A DNA stretch of 64,000 nucleotides from CAYZRY01 sp964481005 (GCA_964481005.1 CAYZRY010000002.1:1-64000); one strand, 5' to 3'. Shown: positions 16,391 to 25,744, counted from the stretch's first letter. Numbers and translations: made by a program. Notes: generated from the sequence alone by a model not told the origin.

Positions 16391-17782
16391 TTAGATTATA
16401 ACGTTTCTTGCAAGTAGCATGAATACTAGTATTAATACAAGTAATGCTATTAGGAATTTCCATACTGACTTAATGTATTTAGTGTATGAAACTTCTAAGT
16501 AGCTTAATGTCGCAATTAAAGTGACACTTGTTGGTACTACTAACATTGAGAAACCATAGATTGCTTGCCAGTTTAATCCAGCAACTTGTAGTGTCTTTCC
16601 ACTATCTAACACTGATGTTACATATGGAAGAACAGCTTGTGACGAATATAGAATATCCGAAGCAAACAAGTTAGAGATTAATCCTGCTAAGCTTAGCGTA
16701 AACACATTTAGTGCTTTTGAATTGAGCATTCCCTTAACCATAGTAAGAGTTATTGGATGATATACAGAAATCATTAAGATTACATATATTGCAAGAACTA
16801 ATACTGCTGGTTTAAGTGCCTTTTTCATTCCATCAACATATCCATCGATGAAATCATCAAGAGTAACTCTTGAAAGAAGTCCAACTAGAATAGTTGCTAG
16901 GAATATTAAATGTGGTGCATTTTGGATTTGCCAATTACCAAATGGTGCAGCTGCTCCAAAAATATCTTTAAAGATGGTTACTTTACCTATTTTGAATTCA
17001 TTCATGTTCTTAACTAAATCGTTAAAGAATGTAACTCCAAAATATTGTTCCCAACTAAGATATGCAAGTACAAATATAATAAATGTTAGAGCAAATGTTA
17101 AAACAATTGGCCAGCATTTTGCTTTCTTTGGACCTGCTTCTGGTAAAACTACATCTTTAGCCTTAGCATCGTAATACTTTTCTCCTCTTTTAACAGTGAA
17201 GATTGTAAGAAGTGCTACAGCTAGGATAAGTAGTGCTACCTTCCACCATAATAGTGATGTCTTTTCTAGCATAAGTAATTGATTAATTACACCAATGTTA
17301 GAAACTGATAGAGTTGATCCTATGTAACCAACCATAACTGCTCCAACTGTTGCTAGAACGGCTGTTATCTTATCGTATCCAACAGCTAGGACAAGTGTTA
17401 TTGCAAATGGGAAGAAGAATAGTAAGACAAGTGATTGTCCTACAAGTGAACTAAGTAGTGCAAATAGCGCTATCATCACTGTAAGGAAAATCCATCTTGG
17501 TCTAGACTTAATGCTCTTAACAAGTTTATCAATTAAGTTACGATAACTTTTTGTCTTGAAAAGAACACCGTAGAATCCTCCAATTGCAAATAGTAAAAGT
17601 GGAACATATCCGAAGTAAGCAACTACACCAACAGAGTAGTTAAGTAAATCGAATAAACCAACTTTTAATACTCCTTCTGAGTTTAATGTTTGGTTAAATG
17701 TTGTACCACCAATAAACCAAGTCAAGAGTACGGTTACAAACATTGTGATTGCAACCACTTTCAATAAATTGTGTTTCTTCAT
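16391..17782 (-). CDS. YfcC/DcuC-type carrier (substrate unknown)
   Basis: This polytopic membrane protein has 463 residues and about 10-12 hydrophobic helices. The repeated pattern of helices with VGQSLVLLFFFPFAI and HLIFLATILVGLLSR resembles the YfcC/ArcD-DcuC ion transporter superfamily (PF03606), whose members carry C4-dicarboxylates or basic amino acids. I could not see a residue that fixes the substrate. GGAGGTAATATT precedes the ATG, and it has its own promoter and terminator, so it is monocistronic. An AbgT-type carrier with a related fold lies at 27116-28708. Confidence 0.7.
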   Translation of the reverse strand: MKKHNLLKVVAITMFVTVLLTWFIGGTTFNQTLNSEGVLKVGLFDLLNYSVGVVAYFGYVPLLLFAIGGFYGVLFKTKSYRNLIDKLVKSIKSRPRWIFLTVMIALFALLSSLVGQSLVLLFFFPFAITLVLAVGYDKITAVLATVGAVMVGYIGSTLSVSNIGVINQLLMLEKTSLLWWKVALLILAVALLTIFTVKRGEKYYDAKAKDVVLPEAGPKKAKCWPIVLTFALTFIIFVLAYLSWEQYFGVTFFNDLVKNMNEFKIGKVTIFKDIFGAAAPFGNWQIQNAPHLIFLATILVGLLSRVTLDDFIDGYVDGMKKALKPAVLVLAIYVILMISVYHPITLTMVKGMLNSKALNVFTLSLAGLISNLFASDILYSSQAVLPYVTSVLDSGKTLQVAGLNWQAIYGFSMLVVPTSVTLIATLSYLEVSYTKYIKSVWKFLIALLVLILVFMLLARNVII

Positions 17783-17802
17783 AATATTACCTCCTTAGAA
17801 TA

Positions 17803-17830
17803 ATTATACAACAATAGCATATTATTTCAA
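17803..17830 (-). promoter_or_regulatory. Promoter of the YfcC-like gene
   Basis: The minus strand has -35 TTGAAA and -10 TATAAT with a 16-bp spacer, about 20 bp before the start codon. Confidence 0.6.
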
Positions 17831-17852
17831 GAAAAAAGATGATTACTCATCT
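17831..17852 (-). terminator. Terminator after lysS
   Basis: On the minus strand AGATGA-GTAA-TCATCT is followed by a run of T; the stem begins inside the last codons of lysS. Confidence 0.75.
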
Positions 17853-19321
17853 TCATTTAAAGGTCTCATTAGTGGGAACATGACGACATCTTTGATGTTG
17901 TCACTGTCAGTTAGTAATTGAACAACACGATCGATACCCATTCCCCATCCAGAAATAGGTGGTAATCCGTATTCCATTGCTCCGACATAATCACTATCCA
18001 TTGGATGCGCTTCTTCGTCTCCAGCAGCCTTTAAAGCAGCCTGCTCAATAAGACGACGTTCTTGCTCAACTGGGTTTACTAATTCAGAGAATCCATTGAC
18101 TAACTCTGCACCAGTTACTACTAATTGGAATCTTTCAGTAATTTCTGGGTTAGCATCACTTTCTCTAGCAAACGGAGAAAGAGACGTTGGATGTTCAGTT
18201 AGATAGATAGGACCAACCATCTTAGGTCGTGCAACCTTTTTATATAGATAATCGATTAAGTTACCATATCCAAGATTTTCAACCGGAGTATCACTATCAA
18301 GTTCAATTTTCTTCTCTAAAATAATTTTAAGTAGCTTCTCCTGTGTATCATATACATTGATATCGATATCAGCATGTTCTAAAAGCAATTCTCTAAAACT
18401 TACTTTTGGCCATGTACCACCAAAATCAACTTCTTTATCACCGATAGTAAACTTAAGTGTTCCATATACTTTTTGAATGATTGTTTGAAGTAGATTTTGA
18501 ATAAAAATCATATTATCTTCATGATTGAAATATGAATGATATGCTTCGATCATAGTAAAGTCTTGTAAGTGTGAAGCGTCCATTCCTTCATTTCGGAAAC
18601 ATCTTGCAATTTCATATACATAGTTGAATCCTCCAGCTACTGCTCTTTTTAGATATGTCTCTGGTGCAATTCTTAGGTATACATCTAAATCCAAAGCATT
18701 ATGATGGGTTACAAATGGTCTTGCAACTGCTCCTGAAGCTTGGTTATTTAAAATAGGTGTTTCAATTTCATAGTATCCATGTCCATCTAGAAAATTTCTA
18801 AGTTCTCTAATAAATTTAATTCTAGTTGTGAAACGTTTTCTAGTATCCTCGTTCATGATTAAGTCAACATAACGATTACGGTAACGTAACTCTGCATCAC
18901 TTAATCCATGGAACTTCTCAGGTAGTGGCTTAAGCGCCTTTCCTAAGAAAGTAAACTCATCAGCTCTGATAGTTTTTTCACCAGTGTGAGTAGTAAACAT
19001 TTCTCCTTTGATACCGATGTAATCTCCAATATCAAAATAATCTTTGAAGAACTGGTATTTTTCTTCACCAACAACATCTACTTTAATAGATGCTTGTAGT
19101 TCTCCTTCAACATCTCTGATTTTAATAAAACTTAATTTACCCATCTGTCTCATAAAGACAATTCTTCCAGCTATGCTGACATCTTTTGTCTCATCCGCTA
19201 ACTTAGCAGCCTCAACTAAACTGTGTGTAAGCTCATATCTCGTCGGATACGGATTACAATGTTCTCTAATTTTATCAACTTTATTTCTTCTAACAATTTC
19301 TTGTTCATTAAATTCTCTCAT
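17843..19321 (-). CDS. lysS: Lysyl-tRNA synthetase, class II
   Basis: LysS charges tRNA-Lys. The 492 residues show the class II layout: an N-terminal OB-fold anticodon-binding domain (about 45-150), then the catalytic core with motif 2 (FRNEGMDASHLQDFTMIEAY) and motif 3 (GWGMGIDRVVQLLTDSD). The start ATG overlaps the stop of the RDD gene (TAATG), so translation is coupled. A terminator follows directly. In Bacillus lysS also follows dusB. Confidence 0.97.
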   Translation of the reverse strand: MREFNEQEIVRRNKVDKIREHCNPYPTRYELTHSLVEAAKLADETKDVSIAGRIVFMRQMGKLSFIKIRDVEGELQASIKVDVVGEEKYQFFKDYFDIGDYIGIKGEMFTTHTGEKTIRADEFTFLGKALKPLPEKFHGLSDAELRYRNRYVDLIMNEDTRKRFTTRIKFIRELRNFLDGHGYYEIETPILNNQASGAVARPFVTHHNALDLDVYLRIAPETYLKRAVAGGFNYVYEIARCFRNEGMDASHLQDFTMIEAYHSYFNHEDNMIFIQNLLQTIIQKVYGTLKFTIGDKEVDFGGTWPKVSFRELLLEHADIDINVYDTQEKLLKIILEKKIELDSDTPVENLGYGNLIDYLYKKVARPKMVGPIYLTEHPTSLSPFARESDANPEITERFQLVVTGAELVNGFSELVNPVEQERRLIEQAALKAAGDEEAHPMDSDYVGAMEYGLPPISGWGMGIDRVVQLLTDSDNIKDVVMFPLMRPLNEDE

Positions 19322-19986
19322 TATTTTTTTACCTTCCTTGTTTTTGCTTTTTTAACTTCTTCTTTTTTTTCAGATGAGTTAACTTTCCACTCATCTTCTG
19401 TTTCAACTGTTTCTTCACTTACAACTTCTGTTTTAGCTAAGCGATCATGTAGACCTTGACCATTTTTACTAAATAGACCAATAAAACAGATTACGAATAT
19501 AGCTAGTTGTAAATAAGTTAAACCGCCTGATACTGATAAGTATGTCTTTTTTGTCGATAGAGCCAAGACCGCGGTAATGATTACATTTATGGCTACTCCA
19601 TAAAGTAACATAGCTCTGATGATTAGCCTAACAAATGACAACTCCTCATCATTTGTAGGCTTAAGTTTTATTTTAACTACTTTCTTACCGATAGTTTGTC
19701 CACCAGTAAATTTTGGTAGTATTGCAAAGTATATTATATATAGAGCAATACTTACATAGTTTTTAGTAATCATAAGTTTAGATGCTTGATAACTGATGTC
19801 ACTTATTTGATCAAGTACAGCAGGATCTCTATTTTCAATATATGTTGTAAATAGTTGTGCTGACTTTTCAGATAATTCTTTAGTAGCATCACTTTCAACA
19901 AAAACAGATGTCAAAATTGTGATCAAAGTAAAAAGAATTAGTACATCAATAATAAAGGCTAATATTCTTTTACTACTTAAATTCAT
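19321..19986 (-). CDS. RDD family membrane protein
   Basis: This is a membrane protein of about 221 residues. The N-terminal helix carries SSKRILAFIIDVLILF, matching the Arg-Asp-Asp family signature, although only the R and one D are preserved in place (RILAFIID). A TGGQTIGKKVVKIKLKPTN segment, typical of RDD proteins, lies mid-way. The C-terminal tail (about 180-221) is Lys/Glu-rich and probably cytoplasmic. Family function is unsettled, with some members linked to osmoadaptation. I chose the internal ATG over a GTG four codons earlier. It overlaps dusB upstream and lysS downstream. Confidence 0.8.
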   Translation of the reverse strand: MNLSSKRILAFIIDVLILFTLITILTSVFVESDATKELSEKSAQLFTTYIENRDPAVLDQISDISYQASKLMITKNYVSIALYIIYFAILPKFTGGQTIGKKVVKIKLKPTNDEELSFVRLIIRAMLLYGVAINVIITAVLALSTKKTYLSVSGGLTYLQLAIFVICFIGLFSKNGQGLHDRLAKTEVVSEETVETEDEWKVNSSEKKEEVKKAKTRKVKK

Positions 19987-20971
19987 CTGTTTCACCACTT
20001 TCTAACCGAGCCATATAGGCCGTTAATAACTGAATTATATCATTTATCTTTGTTTTTTGGTAGATGTTGTTTTTAACTTCGTTAGCCCCGGGCATACCTT
20101 TTAAGTAAGCTGCCACGTGGGCGCGCATTTCAAGTACTACTAATTTCTCATTTTTTATTTCTGATAAATAGGCCAAATGTTTTAAACACATTTCAATTCT
20201 ATCTTTATATTCTGGTTTAAATTCTTCACTATTTCCCTCAAGAAAATTTTTAATGTTAGTAAATACCCAAGGATTCCCATAAGCTGCTCGTCCAATCATG
20301 ACGGCATCAACACCGGTATATTCGAGCATCTTTTTAGCCGAAGGACCGTCTTTGACATCACCATTACCAATGACTGGAATGCTAACGTTTTCTTTGACTT
20401 CTTTAATTATATCTAAATCCACTTGCCCGCTATAAGCCTGACTTCTAGTTCGACCGTGGATACAAATAGCACTAGCGCCAGCCTTCTCACACACTTTGGC
20501 AATTTCGACAGCATTGATATTTTTATGATCCCAACCACTTCTAATTTTAACGGTTACCGGACAAGGAAGAGCATCGACAACTGCCTTTACTATCTCATAA
20601 ACTTTATCAGGATTTTTAAGTAGAGCAGAGCCTGCCTGACTACGAAGGGCAATCTTTGGAACCGGGCAGCCCATGTTGATGTCTATTATGTCAGGCCTCA
20701 TCGTTTGATATATTGTTTTGGCAGCCTCGACAAAAGAATCTTTGTCACTTCCAAAGATCTGCTGAGCAATAGGTCTTTCACTTTCATCCATGACAAGCAT
20801 ATCTAAACTTTTTTTATTCTTATAAAAAATAGCTTTGTCGCTAACCATTTCAGCATAGACTAAACCCGCTCCCATTTCTCTAGCGATACGTCTATACGCC
20901 GAATTACTGATGCCAGCCATCGGAGCTAAAACCACTCTGTTTTCAATTGTAAGATCTTTTATCTTCCACAT
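19973..20971 (-). CDS. dusB: tRNA-dihydrouridine synthase (DusB-like)
   Basis: This flavoenzyme reduces uridines in the tRNA D-loop to dihydrouridine with NAD(P)H. The 332 residues match DusB length. N-terminal LAPMAGISNSAYR binds FMN, followed by DINMGCPVPKI with the catalytic Cys near residue 100, then ICIHGRTRSQAYSG and the phosphate-binding GNGDVKDGPSA and MIGRAAYGNPW motifs. It opens the dusB-RDD-lysS group; in Bacillus dusB (yacF) is also immediately upstream of lysS. Confidence 0.93.
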   Translation of the reverse strand: MWKIKDLTIENRVVLAPMAGISNSAYRRIAREMGAGLVYAEMVSDKAIFYKNKKSLDMLVMDESERPIAQQIFGSDKDSFVEAAKTIYQTMRPDIIDINMGCPVPKIALRSQAGSALLKNPDKVYEIVKAVVDALPCPVTVKIRSGWDHKNINAVEIAKVCEKAGASAICIHGRTRSQAYSGQVDLDIIKEVKENVSIPVIGNGDVKDGPSAKKMLEYTGVDAVMIGRAAYGNPWVFTNIKNFLEGNSEEFKPEYKDRIEMCLKHLAYLSEIKNEKLVVLEMRAHVAAYLKGMPGANEVKNNIYQKTKINDIIQLLTAYMARLESGETDEFK

Positions 20972-21001
20972 CTCAACCTCAAATTCAGTGATATTATAAC
21001 A

Positions 21002-21028
21002 TAAAAAGAGGATTATTCATCCTCTTTT
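21002..21028 (-). terminator. Terminator after ftsH
   Basis: On the minus strand AAAAGAGGAT/ATCCTCTTTT forms a ten-pair stem followed by T, beginning inside the last ftsH codons. Confidence 0.8.
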
Positions 21029-22983
21029 AATATTTTTTCTAACTCTTCTTTATTCATTTTGCTATATCCTTTAATCTTTTTAGATTTAGCAAGCTCTTTA
21101 AGTTCTGTTAGACTTAGTTCTTCATCTAGCTCTGGTGGCATTTTGCCGTTTTCAACTAGATAGTCAATTTGTTCTTTAGTAATTGTTTCATACTCTAGAA
21201 GTGCATCGACAATCAATTTTAACATATCTTGATTATCAGATAATATTTTGTGAGCTTTTTTATAGCACTCATTGATAATCTTACGAACTTCTTGGTCAAT
21301 TTCATGAGCTACTTCGTTAGAGAAGTTTTTACTCTTATTGTAGTCTCTTCCTAGGAATACTCCGTTTTCACGTTGTTCAAATTGAACTGGTCCAAGATCA
21401 CTCATTCCATATTCAGTAACCATTGCTCTAGCAATTTTAGTTGCCTTTTCAAAATCGTTGTGTGCTCCAGTTGTAACTTCATTGAAACGAATTTCTTCAG
21501 AAACACGTCCTGATAATAATCCAACAATGCGATCTAGTAATTCACTCTTTGTCGATAGGTATGTTTCTTCCTTAGGCATCATCAAGGTGTAACCACCAGC
21601 TTGTCCACGTGGAATAATAGTAATTTTGTGAACATCATCAGCATCTTTAAGTTTGAGTCCGATAACTGCATGACCTGCTTCATGGTAAGCAATTACTTCT
21701 TTTTCATGTGGAGTATATTTTCTACTTACTTTAGCTGGTCCACCGATTACTCTATCGGTTGCTTCATCTATTTCAGACATAGTTATGTACTTTTTATCTC
21801 TTCGAACAGCAAGTAAAGCTGCCTCATTTAACAGGTTCTCAAGACCTGCTCCACTAAATCCCGGTGTTCTCTTAGCTACTGCTTTTACTGATACATCTGG
21901 TCCAAGAATTTTATTAGATGCATGGACAGCAAGAATTTCTTCACGTTCACGTACATCTGGCAAATCAACTGTTACCTGGCGATCAAAACGACCTGGTCTA
22001 AGTAGGGCTGGATCAAGGACATCTGCACGGTTAGTAGCAGCCATAATGATGATTCCTTCATTTACTCCAAAACCATCCATTTCAGTTAATAATTGGTTAA
22101 GTGTTTGCTCTCTTTCATCATGTCCACCACCAAGACCTGTACCACGTTGTCTACCAACTGCATCAATCTCATCAATAAAGATTAGACATGGCGCTGTCTG
22201 TTTGGCTTGTTTAAACATATCTCTTACACGGCTAGCTCCAACTCCGACGAATAACTCAACGAAATCTGAACCACTGATAAAGTAGAACGGAACTTTTGCT
22301 TCTCCAGCTACTGCTTTAGCAAGTAATGTTTTACCAGTTCCTGGAGGACCTACTAACAAGATACCCTTAGGTATTCTAGCTCCAAGTTTTTGGAATCGTT
22401 TAGGATCTTTTAGAAAATCGATTATTTCTTTTACTTCTTCTTTTTCTTCTTTTAACCCAGCGACATTTTTAAATGTTGTCTTGTTATTTTCATTTGATAA
22501 TTCTGCTTTACTACGACCAAAATCCATCGATTTACCATTGCTATTTAATTGTTTAGTTAAGAACCAAAATACTAGTCCTCCAAGTAAAACAATCGGTAAT
22601 AAGTTAGCAATTAGTAATAGTATCGAATTAGCTTCTGGATCTGCTTTAACTGTCAATTTATAACCAAGTTCATTTGCTCCACCTGTTTTATCTGTTTCAA
22701 TTATATTTTTAATAACCGAGTCAGAAAGTGGTGCTGAAAGAGTAAAACTTTCATTTGTTTTATAGTTTTTTAACTTACCATTAATTTGGTATATAACAGC
22801 TCTTTCTCTTGGAACAATTACTAACTCAGTAACGTTTCCACTATTTAATTCTTTTATAAATTTGTCATAAGTAAACTTATGTAATTGTCTATTAAGTGCT
22901 CCGAACAATACGTATGTAATTAGTATTACTAATATTAAGGCAAAGTACGGTGTAAGACCTTTTTTAAGTGCTTTTCTATTCAT
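21013..22983 (-). CDS. ftsH: ATP-dependent zinc metalloprotease FtsH with Rho_N/SAP-like tail
   Basis: FtsH is the membrane-anchored AAA+ protease that degrades unassembled membrane proteins and regulators. The 656-residue protein has two N-terminal membrane helices around an extracytoplasmic loop, Walker A GPPGTGKT, Walker B IFIDEIDAVG, the SRH region and the zinc site HEAGH. After the protease domain it ends with an extra segment, LTELKELAKSKKIKGYSKM plus NKEELEKIL, that resembles the Rho N-terminal/SAP helix-extended-loop-helix motif. The ATG given follows GGAGGG. The gene directly follows tilS, with no hpt between them. Confidence 0.95.
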   Translation of the reverse strand: MNRKALKKGLTPYFALILVILITYVLFGALNRQLHKFTYDKFIKELNSGNVTELVIVPRERAVIYQINGKLKNYKTNESFTLSAPLSDSVIKNIIETDKTGGANELGYKLTVKADPEANSILLLIANLLPIVLLGGLVFWFLTKQLNSNGKSMDFGRSKAELSNENNKTTFKNVAGLKEEKEEVKEIIDFLKDPKRFQKLGARIPKGILLVGPPGTGKTLLAKAVAGEAKVPFYFISGSDFVELFVGVGASRVRDMFKQAKQTAPCLIFIDEIDAVGRQRGTGLGGGHDEREQTLNQLLTEMDGFGVNEGIIIMAATNRADVLDPALLRPGRFDRQVTVDLPDVREREEILAVHASNKILGPDVSVKAVAKRTPGFSGAGLENLLNEAALLAVRRDKKYITMSEIDEATDRVIGGPAKVSRKYTPHEKEVIAYHEAGHAVIGLKLKDADDVHKITIIPRGQAGGYTLMMPKEETYLSTKSELLDRIVGLLSGRVSEEIRFNEVTTGAHNDFEKATKIARAMVTEYGMSDLGPVQFEQRENGVFLGRDYNKSKNFSNEVAHEIDQEVRKIINECYKKAHKILSDNQDMLKLIVDALLEYETITKEQIDYLVENGKMPPELDEELSLTELKELAKSKKIKGYSKMNKEELEKILKEDE

Positions 22984-22997
22984 TATTTCCCTCCTTG

Positions 22998-24317
22998 TCA
23001 CTCATATTTCAGTATTATATCATAGCTTTCATTTTTTTGCTTCACATTTTTAGACTTTTTAATCCCTGGAATCCACAGAATCTGATCACTAGCATCGACC
23101 ACAATAGGCCACTTGTCACGTTCATCAAGAGGAATCTTATTATCGATAAAGATGTTTTTTATACGGCGATGCCCACTATTTTTAAGTGATATCTTATCTC
23201 CGTGTCTTCTAGTTCTAATAGAGATAGGCATAGTAATAGATTTGCTGTCTAGTCGGCAGATATCATTACCGTTTGTTTCTATTTCACTGACTCTTTTAAT
23301 TCTTTTTCCGTTAGGAAGAAAAGCTTCGTCGATCATTTCAATCTCATAACTTAGGACTTCCTCTGGTAATTTACCAATAATTAATTTTCCATATTCTTTG
23401 CTAACTTTAAGCTCGTTAGGAAGCATAATATATGCATTAGCTTTACTAGATGAAGCTAAATCTATAATATTTTTAGCATGGACATCACTAATTAAAATTA
23501 GATCATCATGATATATTTCTTCAAGTATGTAATGGATAACTCTCTCTTTGATTATTTCATCTAATTTATTGAATTTGAAAACAGAAATTTCTGTTAAACT
23601 TCCTAAATTTTCTATTTCTCTAAATGTTTCTCTATCGACAAAAGCATCGTAAGATTCTAACACTCTACTGAATTTAATAAATTTTTCATGAACATTGGCA
23701 TCTTCTTCTTTTAAGAAAGGTACTACATGATTACGGTAACGATTGCGTGTATATTTATCACTTTGATTAGATTTATCAAGGGCATACGGTATTTTGTTGT
23801 TCTTCAAATACTCTAATATTTCATCTTTGGTCACTTCAAAAAGTGGTCTACTAATAGTGTAATCATCTCTATCTATTTTTCTAGAAAAACCACTGTATCC
23901 CTTAATTGTTGAACCTCTGACAATACGCATCAAAACCGTTTCAATTAGATCGTCAGCATGATGAGCAGTAAAAAGATGTTTAGCATCATATTTTTTAATT
24001 AATTTATCAAAAAAGTCATATCTTATAACTCTTGCTTCATTATGAAAGTTATCATCGCCATATTTTTCAATTTTCATCGATTCAAAAACTATATCGTTTT
24101 CTTGGCAGTAAGCTTCGACCATTTTTTCTTCTTCAGCACTAACTGCCCTAACATTATGATTGACATGAGCACAGACAATTTTAATGCTTTTTGCCTTTTT
24201 AATACTATTTACCAACGACAAAAGTGCCATTGAATCTGGTCCCCCAGAAACTCCAATGACAACTGTTTCATCTTTTAAATTCAATTCTTTATCTAAGAAG
24301 CTTATTACTTTCTGCAT
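22998..24317 (-). CDS. tilS: tRNA(Ile)-lysidine synthetase
   Basis: TilS attaches lysine to C34 of the CAU anticodon of tRNA-Ile, changing it to read AUA. The 439 residues include the PP-loop SGGPDSMALL near residue 24, the AHVNHNVRAVSAEEE segment, TAHHADDLIETVLMRIVRGS, and C-terminal TilS domains with HGDKI...KNIFIDNKIP. GGAGAAAAAA is the ribosome-binding site. It follows the divIC-like gene by 8 bp and precedes ftsH. In Bacillus the order is divIC...tilS-hprT-ftsH. Confidence 0.95.
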   Translation of the reverse strand: MQKVISFLDKELNLKDETVVIGVSGGPDSMALLSLVNSIKKAKSIKIVCAHVNHNVRAVSAEEEKMVEAYCQENDIVFESMKIEKYGDDNFHNEARVIRYDFFDKLIKKYDAKHLFTAHHADDLIETVLMRIVRGSTIKGYSGFSRKIDRDDYTISRPLFEVTKDEILEYLKNNKIPYALDKSNQSDKYTRNRYRNHVVPFLKEEDANVHEKFIKFSRVLESYDAFVDRETFREIENLGSLTEISVFKFNKLDEIIKERVIHYILEEIYHDDLILISDVHAKNIIDLASSSKANAYIMLPNELKVSKEYGKLIIGKLPEEVLSYEIEMIDEAFLPNGKRIKRVSEIETNGNDICRLDSKSITMPISIRTRRHGDKISLKNSGHRRIKNIFIDNKIPLDERDKWPIVVDASDQILWIPGIKKSKNVKQKNESYDIILKYE

Positions 24318-24325
24318 TTTTTCTC

Positions 24326-24637
24326 CTACTCCGGTAATCTTATTATATACTCTCCGTTTGTAGAATAAAAGTACTTTTCACGTAGAAACCTTGCTACGTA
24401 CTCTGGATCTTTTAGTTTAGCTACATCTGTAACTAACTGTGTTTCTTCTTTACGCAAACTATTTAAATTTTTGCTTAGTGTTTCTTTTTCTTTTTCTTTT
24501 TCATAAATACTTAGCCAGGTTTTACTGACTGTTCCCAAAATGACCGTTATTAGGACGACACAAAAAACAGAAACAAGAGTCGATTTGAATCTTCTTTTAA
24601 CTTTTTTCTTTTTTAAAGCCAACCCTATCACCGCCAT
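24326..24637 (-). CDS. Septum formation initiator (DivIC/FtsB family)
   Basis: This 103-residue, single-pass membrane protein has a very basic cytoplasmic N-terminus (about 9-18), one helix (about 20-42) and a C-terminal coiled coil with Lys/Glu heptads, ending in YVARFLREKYFYS, the sequence preceding the C-terminal segment in DivIC/FtsB proteins. Such proteins form the FtsL-DivIC-DivIB complex that controls septal wall synthesis. Its place just before tilS supports DivIC. Sequence is weakly conserved, so the name rests on layout, motif and neighbours. Confidence 0.82.
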   Translation of the reverse strand: MAVIGLALKKKKVKRRFKSTLVSVFCVVLITVILGTVSKTWLSIYEKEKEKETLSKNLNSLRKEETQLVTDVAKLKDPEYVARFLREKYFYSTNGEYIIRLPE

Positions 24638-24719
24638 TCTATATTAAAAGTATACTACGTTTTTAAAATTAAAAAGTCTTTATCCCAACAATTTTTCTAC
24701 CATTAACATAAATTGACAC

Positions 24720-24745
24720 AAAAAAATTAGACATTGTCTAATTTT
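24720..24745 (-). terminator. Terminator of the rpsF-ssb-rpsR operon
   Basis: On the minus strand AAATTAGAC-AAT-GTCTAATTT followed by TTTTG; it overlaps the end of rpsR. Confidence 0.85.
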
Positions 24746-24965
24746 GTTCTGTGAATTGAATTAAAGCTATTGCTCTAGCTCTTTTTACTTGTTTAGCTAT
24801 ATGTCTTTGATGTTCACTACAAGTACCTGTTACACGACGAGGAAGAATCTTTCCTCTTTCGTTTATAAATTTCTTAATAGTTTCAACATCTTTGTAGTCT
24901 ACTACTTTATCTTTTCCGCTACACATATAACAAACTTTTTTCTTCTTACGATAAAATTCTGCCAT
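24738..24965 (-). CDS. rpsR: 30S ribosomal protein S18
   Basis: S18 pairs with S6 and binds the central domain of 16S rRNA. The 75 residues have the expected basic core, DYKDVETIKKFINERGKILPRRVTGTCSEHQRHIAKQVKRAR. The N-terminus contains VCYMCSGKD, a Cys pair found in zinc-binding versions of S18, together with the Cys in TGTC. The ATG follows AAGGAGGTTT. It is the last gene of rpsF-ssb-rpsR. Confidence 0.96.
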   Translation of the reverse strand: MAEFYRKKKKVCYMCSGKDKVVDYKDVETIKKFINERGKILPRRVTGTCSEHQRHIAKQVKRARAIALIQFTEQN

Positions 24966-24979
24966 ATTAAACCTCCTTA

Positions 24980-25441
24980 TTAGAATGGTAATTCATCATC
25001 GCTTATTTCGATGCTTGATCCAAAGTCTGCGAAAGGATCACTTTTAATATCCGATCCAGCACTTGGAGCAAAATCACTTGGAGTAACATCAGCGAAATTA
25101 TCATTACTTGCTGCCTTTTCACGACTAGCTTTAGTATCTAAGAATTCGACATTGTCTGCTACGACATCAGTGGTATAAACTTTTTTACCATCCTTTTCGT
25201 AACTTCCTGTTTGAATTCTTCCATCGATAGCAACTTGGCTTCCTTTAGTTAAATAGTTTTTAACATTTTCAGCCTGCTTACGCCATACGACAACATTGAT
25301 AAAATCTGCTTCTCTTTCTCCAGCTTGATTGGTATAGGTTCTATTAACTGCGATAGAGAATCTAGCTACAGCGTTATTATCGCCTGTATATCTAAGTTCT
25401 GGATCTTTAGTTAATCTTCCTATCAAAAACACTTTATTCAT
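24980..25441 (-). CDS. ssb: Single-stranded DNA-binding protein
   Basis: SSB coats single-stranded DNA during replication, repair and recombination. The 153 residues give an OB fold (about 1-105: MNKVFLIGRLTKDPELRYTG, then FINVVVWRKQAENV) followed by an acidic, disordered tail ending EISDDELPF, the conserved tip that binds partner proteins. It lies between rpsF and rpsR in the usual order, 4 bp from rpsF. Confidence 0.97.
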   Translation of the reverse strand: MNKVFLIGRLTKDPELRYTGDNNAVARFSIAVNRTYTNQAGEREADFINVVVWRKQAENVKNYLTKGSQVAIDGRIQTGSYEKDGKKVYTTDVVADNVEFLDTKASREKAASNDNFADVTPSDFAPSAGSDIKSDPFADFGSSIEISDDELPF

Positions 25442-25445
25442 AATT

Positions 25446-25736
25446 TTATTCCTCTACTTTAACAATTAAATGACGAATTACATTTTCACTAATTAGTGCA
25501 ACTCTATCAAATTCTTTGATTGAGCTAGCATCATCAGTTTCCAAAGTAATTAAGAAATAATATCCTGTTTTGTATTTCTTTACTTCATATGCTAATTCTC
25601 TTTGTCCCATCTCTTTCATTTCGACGGTTTTGATTTTAGCATCAGTAAAGATTTTCTTCATGTTTTCTGCTTCAGCTTTGATTGTTTTCTCTTCTAAGTC
25701 AGGTCTAACAATAAACATTACTTCGTACTTTCTCAT
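25446..25736 (-). CDS. rpsF: 30S ribosomal protein S6
   Basis: S6 binds S18 on the small-subunit platform. The 96 residues start MRKYEVMFIVRPDLEEKTIK and contain the conserved REL-YEVKKYKTGYY segment. A longer frame runs 32 codons upstream, but AAGGAGGTGTAGT before this ATG and the family's conserved MRKYE start settle the choice. The upstream transcript contains hairpins that may be an S6:S18 operator. Confidence 0.97.
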   Translation of the reverse strand: MRKYEVMFIVRPDLEEKTIKAEAENMKKIFTDAKIKTVEMKEMGQRELAYEVKKYKTGYYFLITLETDDASSIKEFDRVALISENVIRHLIVKVEE

Positions 25737-25744
25737 ACTACACC

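Noticed and set aside
20086..20096. CCCCGGGC in dusB as a possible NBS
   Set aside because: The flanks do not extend to the ATTT/AAAT arms; a chance CCCGGG.
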